From contig CM075354.1 in assembly GCA_037693485.1 (NCBI GenBank), positions 160,171,501-160,235,500 on the forward strand: a DNA stretch of 64,000 nucleotides, read 5' to 3'. The position numbers and the translations under genes were made by a program. The notes under the pieces were generated by a model. The model saw nothing but the letters and a program-made list of their open reading frames with translations. It had not been told where the DNA came from and searched no databases. Below, piece after piece: positions 37,042 to 49,400 of this stretch. The DNA comes from Kitagawia praeruptora (Eukaryota; Streptophyta; Magnoliopsida; Apiales; Apiaceae). The stretch's first letter is position 1, and every line of letters begins with the position of its first letter.

Positions 37042-37649
37042 TGTTAGATATAATTGATGTGATTTAATGTCAGTGTTTAAGTGTTACAGGGAAAAAGAGT
37101 TTAACTTGTTTATGAAAGCAGTCATAGCAGAGTTTGAGTATACGCTGACAGCTGGAAGCGCAAACGCTGACAGAAGGAAGCGCAAACACTGCTGGCTGAC
37201 AGAAGGAAGCGCAAACACTGTTGGCTGGGAGCACAACAGAGTTTGTTAAAGTCTGTCTACTGGAAGCGTCTACAAGTCAACAGAGATTGAAGATTAATTT
37301 AAGATAAACATGGAAGCAATATCTTTGAAGATTGGATAGCTGTCAAAGAGATTGAGTTGACTTAGGAGACGTGTAGCAATCGTAATTGATATCAATTGTA
37401 TAGCTTAATTATAGGAGAATCAATTAACGATTGTACGAAGCTGTATATCCTATAAATACAGTTAGGTTAACCCTAGAAGGGTATCGAACATCGAGAAGAT
37501 CATTCATTGTAACCTAAGCAGCTCTCTGTGATATTTTACATCACTGAGAGAGGAATTATTATTTCCAAACAGTTTTTAAGTACTAAAACGTGTGTTCTTG
37601 TTATTCTCTCATACAGTACTTGATTATATATTGTGTATTCGACCTAACA
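37042..37649 (+). repeat. Element B 3' LTR
   Basis: This 608-bp direct copy of 23446-24052 differs at about 8 sites by eye, one of them a 1-bp indel in the GAAGCGCAAAC array. Confidence 0.95.
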
Positions 37650-37654
37650 TAAAG

Positions 37655-39600
37655 CATTTTTTTAACTATTAGTACATCTAAATTAATATTAATTTTAATG
37701 CGGACTTACTAATTAATTGACTTTATATTCTTGGATTTTTTTAATTAATATGAAACTAAAAATCAAAAGGACAAATAATCAAAATGATAATTATAGAAAA
37801 ATGAATGGGTTTGATTTTGAATGATAATTATATTAAAAATTGGTTCAAAATAAATGACAATTAATTGTTTTAAGATTGTTTCCATACCTTTTCTCCTTGA
37901 TTCGGGTTGTGAATTCAAGATGGTTTCTTAATGGTTATGACCATTTATTATGTACCTTTAAATATTAAGTTGGTGATATAGCAATATATGCAATATTAAA
38001 TTCATTGGAAATTAAGTTGACAAGGGAAAGAGATTTTTTATTGATGTGTTGAAGAAAAAAACTATAGAACGCATTTTCATTGAATGTGACTTGTGTGTTT
38101 TTCTTAAGGATCAATTTATAGGGGTCTAATTCTACTTCAGAGGAATCAAGAGCCTGATTTTATATGGGCATTGACCCCTTTCAGAAAGGCCATTTGAGGA
38201 AAACTACATCGTACTTTTAAATGTATGGACAATGATACAATATATAATTTAGTGATCATGTTGGTAAGTTATGAATAATAACATTGGCAATCCAATTTTG
38301 TAAAAAAAAACATTTATCTATAGACACGTATAATAATGTAAACAATTCGGTGTAATGTGGTAAGGACTGATTTCTACAATTCAGTAAGTCACAGAATTAT
38401 TGAAGCTGACCACTGAATATTCTAATGGGAAGTAACCTTGGGAGGATTTGGAATGGGGATGATGAAAACCTAAATCGTTTTCAATTATTTTTTTGTCAAA
38501 ATTGTTTTGCTATTGATTTTATTGGATAATTAAAATACAAAACATACGATACATGTATATCGAAATAAAAAAAATAATCTATCAAAGTATCGTCTGTAAT
38601 TTACTAAAAAGATACAAAGTAGTACCTTAATTGAAATTGATATGATTTAAGCGGAAGGAGAATTGATGCAAACACTTAGTTCATCAAACTGTTATGTGAA
38701 TTTATAGAAAATATTATTTACGGTTAGTAGTGACTTTTTAAAATTAAAGACCATGTGATATATGAATTTATTAAATCAAGATATTACTATATTTAAATTT
38801 CATTTAACCGCGATAAGTAAGTTAGAATAAGCATGATAAATAATAAAAGTTTTGTATATGATTGATTGATTGAAAATTTAGAAGTGAATTATGATTGTCT
38901 CTAAAATAATTCTATTTGATTGGTAATTTCTTCACCAACCAATAATAATACTATTCTAGCATAAATTTAATAATTTAAATAATTAAAATACATGTAGTGT
39001 TGGTTTATATACATTTATTAATTAATTTTATTAACAAATTATGAATGAAAAGATTTTTAAGCTTTTAAAAAAATCAAATATTTGAAGGTATGGATTTTAT
39101 CCAAGTTATTAAAATTTGATTTCAAATTCAATTTTTACAGATTTCTAGTTGAGTTAGATAAAAATTGTTTAAAATTGGCTATAATTATATAACATATATT
39201 ATGGAAATCAATTTGTAATGTATGATAATATGATTGTGATTGAATTTATATTAAAAGAGTGGTTGATTAATGAATGAGTAGTTATGAAATTTAAGTTAAA
39301 ATACATAACAATATATATCATGATTGATTTCAAATTAAAATAGTATTTTTTAGTAAATTTTTTTAATTTAAAAAATATGCATTTATGGATATGTTAAATA
39401 AAATCATTATTCTATTTAAATTAGAAGTGTTAATTAACCATGGTTAATGAGATGTTGTGAGAATGTAAATAAGGAAAATTCTTAATATAACATTATTGGT
39501 CTAAAATTTAGATGTCGGCTCCGATTGGTTCTAAAATAATTCTTAGTTTTCCGATTGGTTAAGTGCGCATGGGTAGACTCGGGTATTATAATAAAGGACT
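37655..39600. repeat. Duplicated intergenic segment, copy 1, right part
   Basis: This stretch matches 41700-44756 with insertions and deletions, including the shared TTCAAGATG, TACTTAGTTAATCAAA-like and GGTATTATAATAAAGGA landmarks. The paralogous empty sites of two MITEs are here, at 37774-37782 and near 37995. No gene is visible. Confidence 0.7.
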
Positions 39601-41362
39601 AGCATTTTACCCGTGCTACGCACCGAAGGTACAATTCTAAAAAATATTAAATAATTATCAAAAATACATATAAGTATAAAAAAATAAAATTTTTACATTT
39701 AATTATTTAGATTGTAATGTTGAATTCTACTATTTCATCAATTTTTTATCTACTAATATAGTTTGTTATATTATGATGTATTTAAATATTTAATATCTAT
39801 ATTACATAAATAAAGTAATATAAAAGAATTACATACCAAACTTCGATCTGATCCGGATTTTTTCTAGGTTTAGACCGGACACGAAGGAAAATTGGATTTT
39901 TTTGTTAATTTTTTTGGATAAATAATGTTAAGGATAATAATAAGAAAAAGAAAGTGATTGAGTGAGTGATATAATAAGTTTAGAAACATTTAAACCCATG
40001 ACAAATGAATATTTACATTTAAAGTCAAGTAAAATGGAAATTTCATCGTATTGATGTATCTCGTTACCAGTGACCTTAACACATTATTAACCGAGCAATC
40101 TTGTTATATAGATGTAACTTCTTGATTCAATATATCTGTAAAACCTTAAAGATCTTATAAGACATACATATAGTTAATTAATTTTCTATCATAATATGTC
40201 AGATATCAACATGTTTGTTATGTTTTTAATAGAGACTATAATAATAGATTTTAATTAAATTAGAAAGTTATATATATTATTGAGTAATTTTCAAATAATT
40301 CTTACGAAAAAATTGCGCTTGACCATAAAGGTCAGAAAAATGTTACAAATACTGTTAACGACACAGGTCAAACGACCATACTTATCATTTATTTTCTTAC
40401 TTTTTCGAATGCGAATGCGGCAATAAAAGTTTGTAGCCATACACCATATTGTACTTTAATGAGAGTACATATCCCATTAATAACATATCGTTGTTTGCCT
40501 TGTTTGCGTATGTTCTGATGACCTGCCAGTAAAGTAAACTGAAAAATTTAGTTTCCAAAAAATTAAAAATAAAATTCAACTTATATTCTCGGATAATCAA
40601 TAACAATCATTAACTATGGTATGAAATTCATTCATATTTAGGATCCACCAATAATGATCCTATAGTTAACTGTAAGAGAATTTCCTATAGTTAACCAGTG
40701 AAATCAAGACACATCACATAATTTCCTGAATAAAAAGACATATCATTAATGCCCCTGCGGGGCCCTTATAAATAAAAGATAACAAATGCATGATTTTAAA
40801 AGTTAACTTTAGGAAATTCTCCTAAAATTAACAGTAGGAACATTTTTCTCTTATATAAATTCATAAAATATAAGAAAAGACTAAAATTGAACAACTTTTG
40901 AGGGAGTAAGCAGTGGTAAAGTTTATTCTCTTAGTAGGTTATATAATTTCGTGACTTGAGCTTATAGAGTATCTATGTTAAAGTTGACTACCAAAGTACA
41001 AAAATGATTTTGGAAAATATATATATGAGGTTTTTATAACTACTCTAACAACAAAAAAATTGTGGCATAATATGTATTCGATACACGAACAAATATATTA
41101 ATATGAGTATTATTAAGTTGAGAAAAGTTATATGCTTTAATTTGGAACACGCATGTGTGTGTGAATAAGTGTGTAGGTATTTTTGTTAGTAAGAACATCA
41201 AAAGTAGATACATAAACTGATTAACTCTTACAAAAAAAATAGCATCATTCATAAACATTAACTTTTCTCGATCTAATAATTTAAATTGACAAATAAAAAC
41301 ACTTCGTAGATAAATACAACTACGATAGTCATACTTAGTTTGAGGAAGGAATAAGGATGCTC
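39601..41362. other. AT-rich spacer without recognisable gene
   Basis: Only short open frames occur. The left end carries ACCCGTGCTACGCACC, a motif like the CCCGTGC/GCACGGG hairpins found in many dispersed plant repeats. A possible MITE lies at 40659-40838. Confidence 0.6.
40659..40838. mobile_element. Possible MITE with about 37-bp inverted ends
   Basis: The left arm (40659-40695) and right arm (40802-40838) are inverted copies matching at about 30 of 37 positions, around the core GAGAATTTCCTA. I found no clear target duplication, so the superfamily is open. Confidence 0.45.
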
Positions 41363-41497
41363 ACTGGGGTGTGATATAATCTCAAAAAAATAGAATATGA
41401 GACATAAAAAAAATATTTAATTTATAAATTTTGAAATAATAAATTAATTAAATATATCTTTGAAATTAATATTTTATTTACACATGTATCACATCAA

Positions 41498-41528
<31 letters not shown>

Positions 41529-41836
41529 ACTAATTGTACATCTAATTTAATATTATATCTATTGTGAACTTACTAAGTAATTGTCTTTACATTCCTGGAT
41601 TTCATTTATTTAATGGTAAACCACAAATTAAATTAAGGACATATATTTAAAATGCTAATAATGAAAAAAAAGGTTGGTTCTTATTTTGGAAGATAATTAT
41701 AAAACATTTATTTAAATATTAGTAAATCTAATTTAATATTAATTTTTGATGTGGACTTACTAATTAATTGACTTTACACTCTTGGATTTTTTAACTAATA
41801 GGAAACAACAAAATAAATTTAAGGACAAATAATCAA

Positions 41837-42029
41837 GAGAAAAAGGACCCTGAGATATATCTCAGGGAACTTTTCCTAAGATACATATAAAATAATCTTT
41901 AAATTTTGCTGGGCCCGCAGGGCTAATTAAAAATCTTTGAAATTACTAAAATACCCACCCCATTTTTATATATAAAAAGCAGTTATCTTAGTGAACTTAC
42001 CTGAGATAAATCTCAGGCTCCCTACTCTC
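41837..42029. mobile_element. Mutator-like MITE with 9-bp target duplication
   Basis: This 193-bp element has a perfect 9-bp target duplication AATAATCAA (41828-41836 and 42030-42038). The ends are inverted (GAGA--AGG--CCTGAGAT on both), and each contains its own palindrome, CCTGAGATATATCTCAGG at the left. The paralogous segment has the empty site at 37774-37782. Confidence 0.88.
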
Positions 42030-42261
42030 AATAATCAAAATGATAATTATAAAAAAAATGAATGAGTTTGATTTTAAATGATAATTATATTGAAAATTTG
42101 TTCAAAATAAATGACAATTAATGGTTTTAAGATTGTTTCCACACCTTTTGTCATTGATTCGTGTTGTAAATTCAAGATGCCTTCTGAATGGTTATGGCCA
42201 TTCATGATGTACCTTTGAATATTAAGTTGGTGAAATAGCAATATATGTAATATTAAAGTTA

Positions 42262-42465
42262 GGGAAATGCTAACCATAGCCCTAAGGGCTATGGTTAAGG
42301 TGCCACGTGGCAGCTTCTAATTGGCTCTCCCAGCTTTTTAAGTAGTTGTAATAATAATAATGTATGTGGCCCCCCTGCATTCACAAAAATAACCCAATGA
42401 AAACTCGCCACGTGGCAAAAATGTTTCCTTAAACATAGCCCTAAGGGCTATGTTTAGCAGGACCC
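42262..42465. mobile_element. Mutator-like MITE with 9-bp target duplication and palindromic ends
   Basis: This 204-bp element has a perfect 9-bp target duplication TTAAAGTTA (42253-42261 and 42466-42474). Each end contains a near-perfect palindrome built on CATAGCCCTAAGGGCTATG, followed by GCCACGTGGC, itself a palindrome with a G-box core. The element is absent from the paralogous site near 37995. Confidence 0.9.
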
Positions 42466-43163
42466 TTAAAGTTATTAGCAATTAACTTGATGAAGGAAAA
42501 AGATTTTTTATTGATGTATCGAAGAAAAAAACTATTAAATGCATTTTTTATTAAATGTGACTTGTTAGAAAAATTCTGCTTAAAAGGAATCGAGAAACTG
42601 ATCTTATATGGGCGTTAACCCCTTCCAAAAAGGGCATATAAGAAAATCTGTATCGTACTTTTAAATGTATGGACACTGATACAATATATATTTTAATGAT
42701 CATGAAGGTAAGTTATGAATGATAATATTGGCAACCCAACATTGTAAAAAAAAACATTTATCTATAGGAACGCCTAATAATGTAAACAAATCGGTGTAAT
42801 ATATGTGGTAGGGATTGATGCCTACAATTCAGTAAGTCACAGAATTATTGAAGCTAACCACCGAATATTCTAACGGGAAGTAACCTTGGGAGAATTTGGA
42901 ATAGGGATGACAAAAACCTAAATCGTTTTCAATTATTTTTTTGTCAGAATCGTTTTTCTGTTGATTTTATTGGACAATTAAAACACAAAACATATGATAC
43001 ATATATGTAATCGAAATAAAAAATAATATATATGGCCAAGTATAGTGTGTCATTTAATAAAAAGATACAAAGTAGTACCTTAACCGAAATTGATAGGATT
43101 GAAGCAGGAGGAGTAGAATTGATACAGATACTTAGTTAATCAAAGTTGGCTAGGTCTGATGGA

Positions 43164-43657
43164 GAATAGGGAATAAGCGGCTTAGATTTCTTGTACTGGT
43201 TAAATTGATATAATAATTTTATTTTTCAGTTTGTAAGAATTTTATAATTGAGGTATTTTTATTTTAAGTAAGTTGATTATTAGTTAATCGTTAAAATAAA
43301 AATTAATAGTTGTTATGTTTAGTTTTTTTATATATAAGCAGTTATTATATTCATTTAATTGATATAAAAAACGGAAATATATTGTTAATGAGTTTAACTT
43401 GAGTTGAGTTGAATAGGGAATAAGCGGCTTAGATTTCTTGTAATGGTTAATTGATATAATAATTTTATTTTTCAATTTGTAAGAATGTTATATTTGAGGT
43501 ATTTTAATTTTAAGTAAATTGATTATTTGTTAATCGTTAAAATAAAAATTAATAGTTGTTATGTTTAGTTTTTTTTTTATATATAAGCAGTTATTATATT
43601 CAAAATTGATATAAAAAAACGAAAATCTATTGTTAATGAGTTTAACTTGAGTTGAGT
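43164..43657. repeat. Tandem duplication, two 247-bp copies
   Basis: GAATAGGGAATAAGCGGCTT starts at 43164 and again at 43411, and similarity continues through the whole unit. The DNA is AT-rich and non-coding. Confidence 0.85.
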
Positions 43658-44764
43658 TTAATTTTGGCTGAAACGTAGAATCTAGATCCAATAGAGAAAC
43701 ATGTTACATTAAGTTTAATTGATATTGATTCTGATTGATACTAAAATAATTCACAATCTTACGATTGTTTAGCTAATACGTGGTAGATTCGGTTATTATA
43801 ATAAAGGATTCAAAAAAAAATCATAACTAAAAGATATATAAACATATGTAATTTATTGTTATGTGGATTTATAAAAAAATTATTTACGGTTAGTAATAAT
43901 TTTTTTAAATTGAAAACCATGTGATATACGAATTTATTGAATGATATACGCGATTAGTAAATTAGAATAAGTATGGTAATTAATAAAAATTTTGTATATG
44001 ATTGATTGATTCGAAATTTAGAAGTGAATTCTGATTGTCTCTAAAATAATTTTTATTTTTTAATTGGTAATTTATTCACAACCAATAATAATACTCTTCT
44101 AGCGTATATTTAATAATTAAAATATATGCAGCATTTGATTATATGCATTTATTAATTAATTTTATTAACAAATTATGAATAAATAAAATTTTGAGCTTTT
44201 AAAAAAAGTCGAGTATTTGAAGGTATGGAAATTATCCAAATTATTTAAAATTTGATTTCAAATATTTTTCATATTTCTACTTGAGTTATATTATAATTAT
44301 TTAAAATCGGTTATAATTGTACAATATTATGAAAATCAATTTATAATGTATGATAATATGATTGTGATTGATTTTACATTTAAAAAGTTGTTGATTAATG
44401 AATGAGTAGTTATGAAATATAATTTAAAATATATAATAGTATATCGTGATTGATTTCAAATTAAAATATTGATTTTTCAGTAATTCTTTTATTCAAAAAA
44501 TATGTATTTATGGATATGTAAATATTAAAAAATATGTATTTATGAATATGCCTAATAAAATTATTATTGTAATTAAATTAGAAGTGTTAACTAACCATGG
44601 TTAATGAGGTAAGTTGTGATTGTAAATAAAGAAAACTCTTAATATAATATGATTGGTCTAAAATTTAGGAATTAGCTCTGATTGGTTCTAAAATAATTCA
44701 TAATTTTCTGATTGGTTAGCTGAACATTGGTAGACTCCGGTATTATAATAAAGGATATCTTAAC

Positions 44765-44930
44765 ATTTATTAAATATAAAAATCAAATTATTTTTGTAAT
44801 TCATTTTTAGTACCACTATTCTTATAACGGATATTTGTCATAAAATTATTTATTAAATATAAAAATCAAATTATTTTTGTAATTCATTTTTAGTACCACT
44901 ATTCTTATAACGGATATTTGTCATGGTTAT
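44765..44930. repeat. Tandem duplication, two 83-bp copies
   Basis: ATTTATTAAATATAAAAATC starts at 44765 and at 44848, and the unit ends in CGGATATTTGTCAT. The hAT-like MITE at 44922 inserted at the end of the second copy. Confidence 0.85.
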
Positions 44931-45189
44931 AAAAATCGGTAATCGGTATAAATCGGTTGAGGTACCGATTTAAGATTAATCGGGTAATCGGGGATTAATC
45001 GGAAGGATTAATCGGAGTATTAATCGGATATTATAATAATATTAAATATATTACTCTAATTTACAATTAAACATATCATTTTAAATAAATTCATAGGATT
45101 AATCGAATTTCAAAAATCGGATCGGTTGGCTACCTTACAGAGGATTAATCGGGGATTAATCGGTTAAATCGGGGATTTTTAGAACCATG
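44922..45189. mobile_element. hAT-like MITE with 8-bp target duplication
   Basis: The ends are CATGGTTATAAAAATC and GATTTTTAGAACCATG. The 8-bp target duplication ATATTTGT lies at 44914-44921 and 45190-45197. Inside, the motif GGATTAATCGG recurs in the left part and again near the right end. It lies about 480 bp upstream of the NDUFA1 start codon. Confidence 0.85.
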
Positions 45190-45667
45190 ATATTTGTCAT
45201 AAAATTATTAATCACTATTTTTTGACATGACATTATTATTGTTTAAAATAAGAATTAAAGCACAAGTCATTTTAATTTCCTTTTCAGGAGTTATTTATAT
45301 ATATTATTATATCCTTATATATAATAAGCATGAGAGAGATCTCAAATTATCTTGTCTTGTGTTACATGAAATCAAGAGTTGGATTCCCCTTTTAACACAT
45401 AAAATATTATGGGATTGGGAGGGGTTTGTCCTTAAAAAAATGGTGATGGAAAATTATGCTGGTTAATTAAAAATAGGAAAAATGGTGAATTTATCTAGTA
45501 TATGAATGGGTGACATTTTTTATTAAAAAAATAGGATATATGATCCAACTTTGTTATAAAAAAAAGTGAGTAACGAGAGTAAGAAGGGACGAGGCGTGGG
45601 AGTAATTTGAGCAAGCAAGTGGAAGGAGCAGACCGTAGATTGTTCTTTCATCAACAAATCTGTGGAT

Positions 45668-45837
45668 ATGGCGGGTTGGGTGCTGTTGGAAGCGGCGTTG
45701 CCGTTGGGAATAATAGCCGGCATGCTTTGCATTGCCGGAAATGCGCAATATTTCATCCACAAAGCCGCCCATGGCCGGGTATTTCCAGATCTGTCCTCAT
45801 ATATGTATCTCTATCCTATACATCTATTTTATTTGAC

Positions 45838-45887
<50 letters not shown>

Positions 45888-45964
45888 CCAAGCACGGCAA
45901 CGATATGTGGGACGTTGCCATGGAAAGGCGTGACAAGAAGCTGATAGCTCCTCCCACTAATTAG
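45668..45964 (+). CDS. NADH dehydrogenase (complex I) subunit NDUFA1/MWFE, two exons
   Basis: The coding exons are 45668-45778 and 45887-45964, giving 62 residues, the usual size for this plant subunit. I chose the ATG at 45668 (MAGWVLLEAALPLG); the frame is open two codons further up but only from a GTG. Residues about 5-27 form the single membrane span (LPLGIIAGMLCIAGNAQYF), followed by the conserved HKAAHGR. The 108-bp phase-0 intron starts GTATTT and ends in CAG after a long TC run. Exon 2 gives PKHGNDMWDVAMERRDKK, the family's conserved C-terminal block. The protein is an accessory subunit of respiratory complex I in the inner mitochondrial membrane. A TATA-like TTATAAAAAAAA lies near 45553. 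Confidence 0.93.
45842..45884 (+). repeat. (TC)n microsatellite at the 3' end of the NDUFA1 intron
   Basis: About 21 TC units run up to the CAG splice acceptor, so the microsatellite forms the polypyrimidine tract itself. Confidence 0.95.
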
Positions 45965-47673
45965 CCTCCGGTATTTCTCATTCCTATCTTTGTGTATTTA
46001 TCAAGATTTTATATCTATTTGCGTTTTTACAATTAAATTATATCTTCCCTTTTCCTAGAGTTTACTCCTACAACTTGAATAAAACCCATCACTCTCTCTG
46101 CTCCAGGGTACAGAGCTGCTCATATCTCAAAGTGTTAAAAAAAAGCACTTGTACTTGTTTTTTTTTATTGTGATTCTGGTTCTACTTGGGATGATGTGGT
46201 GCAGTTCGGTGTGGTTATGACAAAATACCAAACCTTAATCAATAATAAATAAATACATATACGGTATCCATTCAATTATATATAATAATTAAAAATACTA
46301 TGCTAAAGCTCAGGGTAATCATCTGAATAACCGAAGAGTATTATTTTTGTTTTTAATTCCAACGTTTGTTTCCCATATTCATCCCTTCTTTTTTTTCTCG
46401 TTCCGAGATAAGCTAAAACTAAACTTGAACTACTGATGCAGAGTGGCGAATATTTAAATTTGTTAAGTATTTTATGTTGATTTTTAAAATGCAAGTACTT
46501 TTTTTTATTGTCATCTAATTAGCTATGTGAGTATGTTATGCTTCGTGTGCTTTTGACCTTCTAACAACTATAACCCTAACATTCCCTGGAAGTAATAAAT
46601 GTACAGAAATTTTTATCTCCTTTAACTATATGCAATAGTTATATGGGGGTCTAGTATAATTATTTAGTTTACTTGTAATGAGCGGTCTATTAGGTTATTT
46701 CTATTAGCCTCTTTCTAATTCTCTTTATACGGATGTATTTCCACATATGAACTTAGACTTTGATTATTGGAATATTCGTGAACTTTAAATTGAGTCTCTT
46801 TTTTGTTTATGGTTTGCGATCCAACATTTTTTCAGTCACTTGAGAAACCCTAGTTGTAGTGATTCTAGGAAGTTTAGTGTTCCGTGCCGGAAGTTATTGC
46901 TCGCAACCACAATTTACTATTCAATCATGTTCACTAGTCATTTTTGCATTGCCTTCTTGAGACCCAAAATCAAAACTCTAAATAGCCAAAGTTAGAAGGC
47001 CTAAACATGCAAGCAACTCGACCCACAACCCAATACTATTCCAACTATAAAACCCAAAGCCCCCAAAATCCTTGTCAAGAACCAAGGAGATCGAAGTTTC
47101 AAGAAAAGAGAAACAGAAGAAAAAATAAGGAAAGAAAAGAAATGAAGAAGAGAGCTTATTGACTACCTGAAAGTTCTCTTCTTTCTCACTGTCTTTGGCA
47201 ACTTCTTGAGCCCCAATTGAGCCCCAATTGCATCTGTCACCGTAGTGTTTTCACTTTCGGAGCCCAACATCCTACTTCAATTAGAATGAGTTATTTGAGG
47301 CCTTTACAATGACACTTAAACTACCACAGGTCGTATGAAAATGTAAAAACGACACTTAAAACTGAAATTCAAACTTAGTCAAAAAAATGACACTTAAAAT
47401 AAAATGGAGGGAGTAGTATTTTTTTTTTTTTAAGGTTAAGGCTTTTGTACTTGGTAATCTCTATTTGTTTATCAATGTACCAAAAAGATCTACAAATAAC
47501 ATCTTTCAAATATATTTAATTTCTGAATTTTCATATATTTCAATAAATGTAAAAAATTAAGATAATTGTAGTACATAAAATTTTGTGTAGATATTAAATT
47601 ATGTATATGTGTAGCGCACAACACAAATATAGGCTTGTATATATTTAATATTGGAGGATACTCTTTATCCTTA
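45965..47673. other. NDUFA1 3' flank and intergenic DNA without recognisable gene
   Basis: The first few hundred bases should hold the NDUFA1 3' UTR. Beyond that I see AT-rich DNA and short frames only. AAAATGGAGGGAGTAG near 47401 looks like one isolated end of a Stowaway-type MITE without its partner. Confidence 0.6.
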
Positions 47674-48026
47674 GAGCATCCCCACCCATCAAACCCTATC
47701 AATCCGTTAATTCGTCAATTAACTTGTTGGGTTTGTTACTATTCTAAAAAAATTAACTATTTTTCTAATTTTTATGCAACAGTTACAAATCAAAATAGTT
47801 AATCCGTTCAACGAATCAATGAATCGATGGACTTTTAGCAATGCAGCAGCAGTTTATTAGTCCATCAATCAAATTGATGGTCGTCAATTCGTTAATTACT
47901 CCATCAAAAATGGATGGACTTCAATTTTATTGATGGACCAACAAAGAACCGCTACATAACCAAATTCCGTCAATTCGTTGATCTACCTAACGAATTAACT
48001 ATTTTTTGGCATTGGTACATATGCTC
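47674..48026. mobile_element. Tourist/Harbinger-like MITE
   Basis: This 353-bp element is flanked by TTA (47671-47673 and 48027-48029), with ends GAGCAT and ATGCTC. Its interior is rich in repeated AATTCGTTAATT-type blocks on both strands. A TTA duplication with GAGCAT ends fits the PIF/Harbinger group. Confidence 0.65.
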
Positions 48027-48029
48027 TTA

Positions 48030-49388
48030 TATTAATAATTGTATGTTACTATGTAGCCATATATTTTGTGTGTGACACTAAAATGTAGCAACAATTAAGT
48101 AATATTTTTTTGACATGATATTAAGCCTCCATTAACTAATAATCGACAATTTGTTATTTTGTAAATATAAAATTTTTATTTATCATCTTTTCATGGGCCA
48201 ATGTAAAATTTACAACATTTCAATTAGGTAATAGGAAATTACAGTAATGTGAAATTCCTGTATAAATATATAGTCGCTTAAAGCCTTAAATATTGTTAAG
48301 TAATATTTCTTTAAAATTCCAAATCTATATTTTAGACAATTTAGTAAAATATGGTTTCGTAATTGTTTTTATGAGACGTAAATCTCGTTGGAGTTCGTCT
48401 TTAACTTTTCATAGAATATATAAAAGCTTGATTTTGTTGCCTAACAATTATTTTTTTAACATTATTTAGCAAGGTAGCCATTATAAACTTATTTTGAATT
48501 TTACTAAAATTATGTACTTTGAATTATTAGTTAATTAATATAATATGTTGGTAAGGTATGAATATATGTATTGTCTGAAAGGATCCTAGTTTAATGAATG
48601 CGATACCTAAATTGTTGAAATCCGATATTTGTTAAGGATCGACAATGAATTACCAAATATTTAGTTATTGAGTAATTAATATCTTTTTAAATTAATTAAA
48701 ATTGTGATGTGATGCAGCACTATTAATTTATAAAGGTTTGATTATGTATATAAATATTTTTTTTTATTAACTGACGAACATATATGTTCATATGCGTTTA
48801 AAAAAGTACATGGTGTTTAGAAAAAAAATAAACATTGTGAATGCCGAATTGCTATACGAACACCATAGGGTCAAAGTGATGCGGGACAACGAAACAAAAA
48901 CAAAAATATGATAAACTTGGGTGGGTGAACGAACACCCACTATCCCAAAGGTTTCTCAACGCAAAAGGATAAAAGAGACCTAACTCGATATTTAATAATA
49001 TTCCAATAATCAAGTCTAAACAAATATGTGTGGATTACCAGGGACGAAGCCAAGGCTTGGGTATGAGGGGGGCCAATATGAACTAATCCGAAGTATTAAA
49101 GTAAATTATCGAGTAAATAGTTTGTATATTATTAAAATCGAATAAAAAATATATCAAATTCCATCATTAGTTGGCTTCTTCGTCGAGATAAAATTTATTT
49201 ATTTTTAATCGAATCAAAGTAGTAAAAATTTGAATTTTAATAATTTGTTGATTATAAAAAATTATTTAGTGATTTATCTAATTATAATCCTTCAAGTTTC
49301 TAAAAAACTAATATGTACTATATTTAAAATACCGGCTCAGAATTTTGAAAGAATTTGTGATACTTTTATGTATTTTATAAAGTGTTGT
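48030..49388. other. AT-rich intergenic DNA without recognisable gene
   Basis: I see no supported coding frame or structured repeat. GGGACGAAGCCAAGGCTTGG near 49041 resembles the start of a dispersed repeat family and may pair with GTGGGGGCCC near 50364. Confidence 0.5.
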
Positions 49389-49400
49389 TAAAAATACATG

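Larger units (their letters stand above)
23446..37649 (+). mobile_element. Element B: full-length but defective Sirevirus-like Ty1/copia retrotransposon
   Basis: Direct LTRs (23446-24052 and 37042-37649) open TGTTAG and close CTAACA. A perfect 5-bp target duplication, TAAAG, lies at 23441-23445 and 37650-37654. The order is LTR, PBS, gag, protease, integrase, RT, RNase H, aORF, PPT, LTR. By eye the LTRs differ at about 8 of 608 positions. At least twelve in-frame stops and three frameshifts break the coding region, and a solo LTR lies in the protease, so it cannot move on its own. Confidence 0.96.
41363..44756. repeat. Duplicated intergenic segment, copy 2
   Basis: This is the diverged direct copy of the segment at 22938-23440 plus 37655-39600. 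It gained two Mutator-like MITEs and an extra block of about 0.7 kb (about 43140-43845) that includes a 247-bp tandem duplication. A (TA)n run lies near 41500-41528. Confidence 0.7.
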
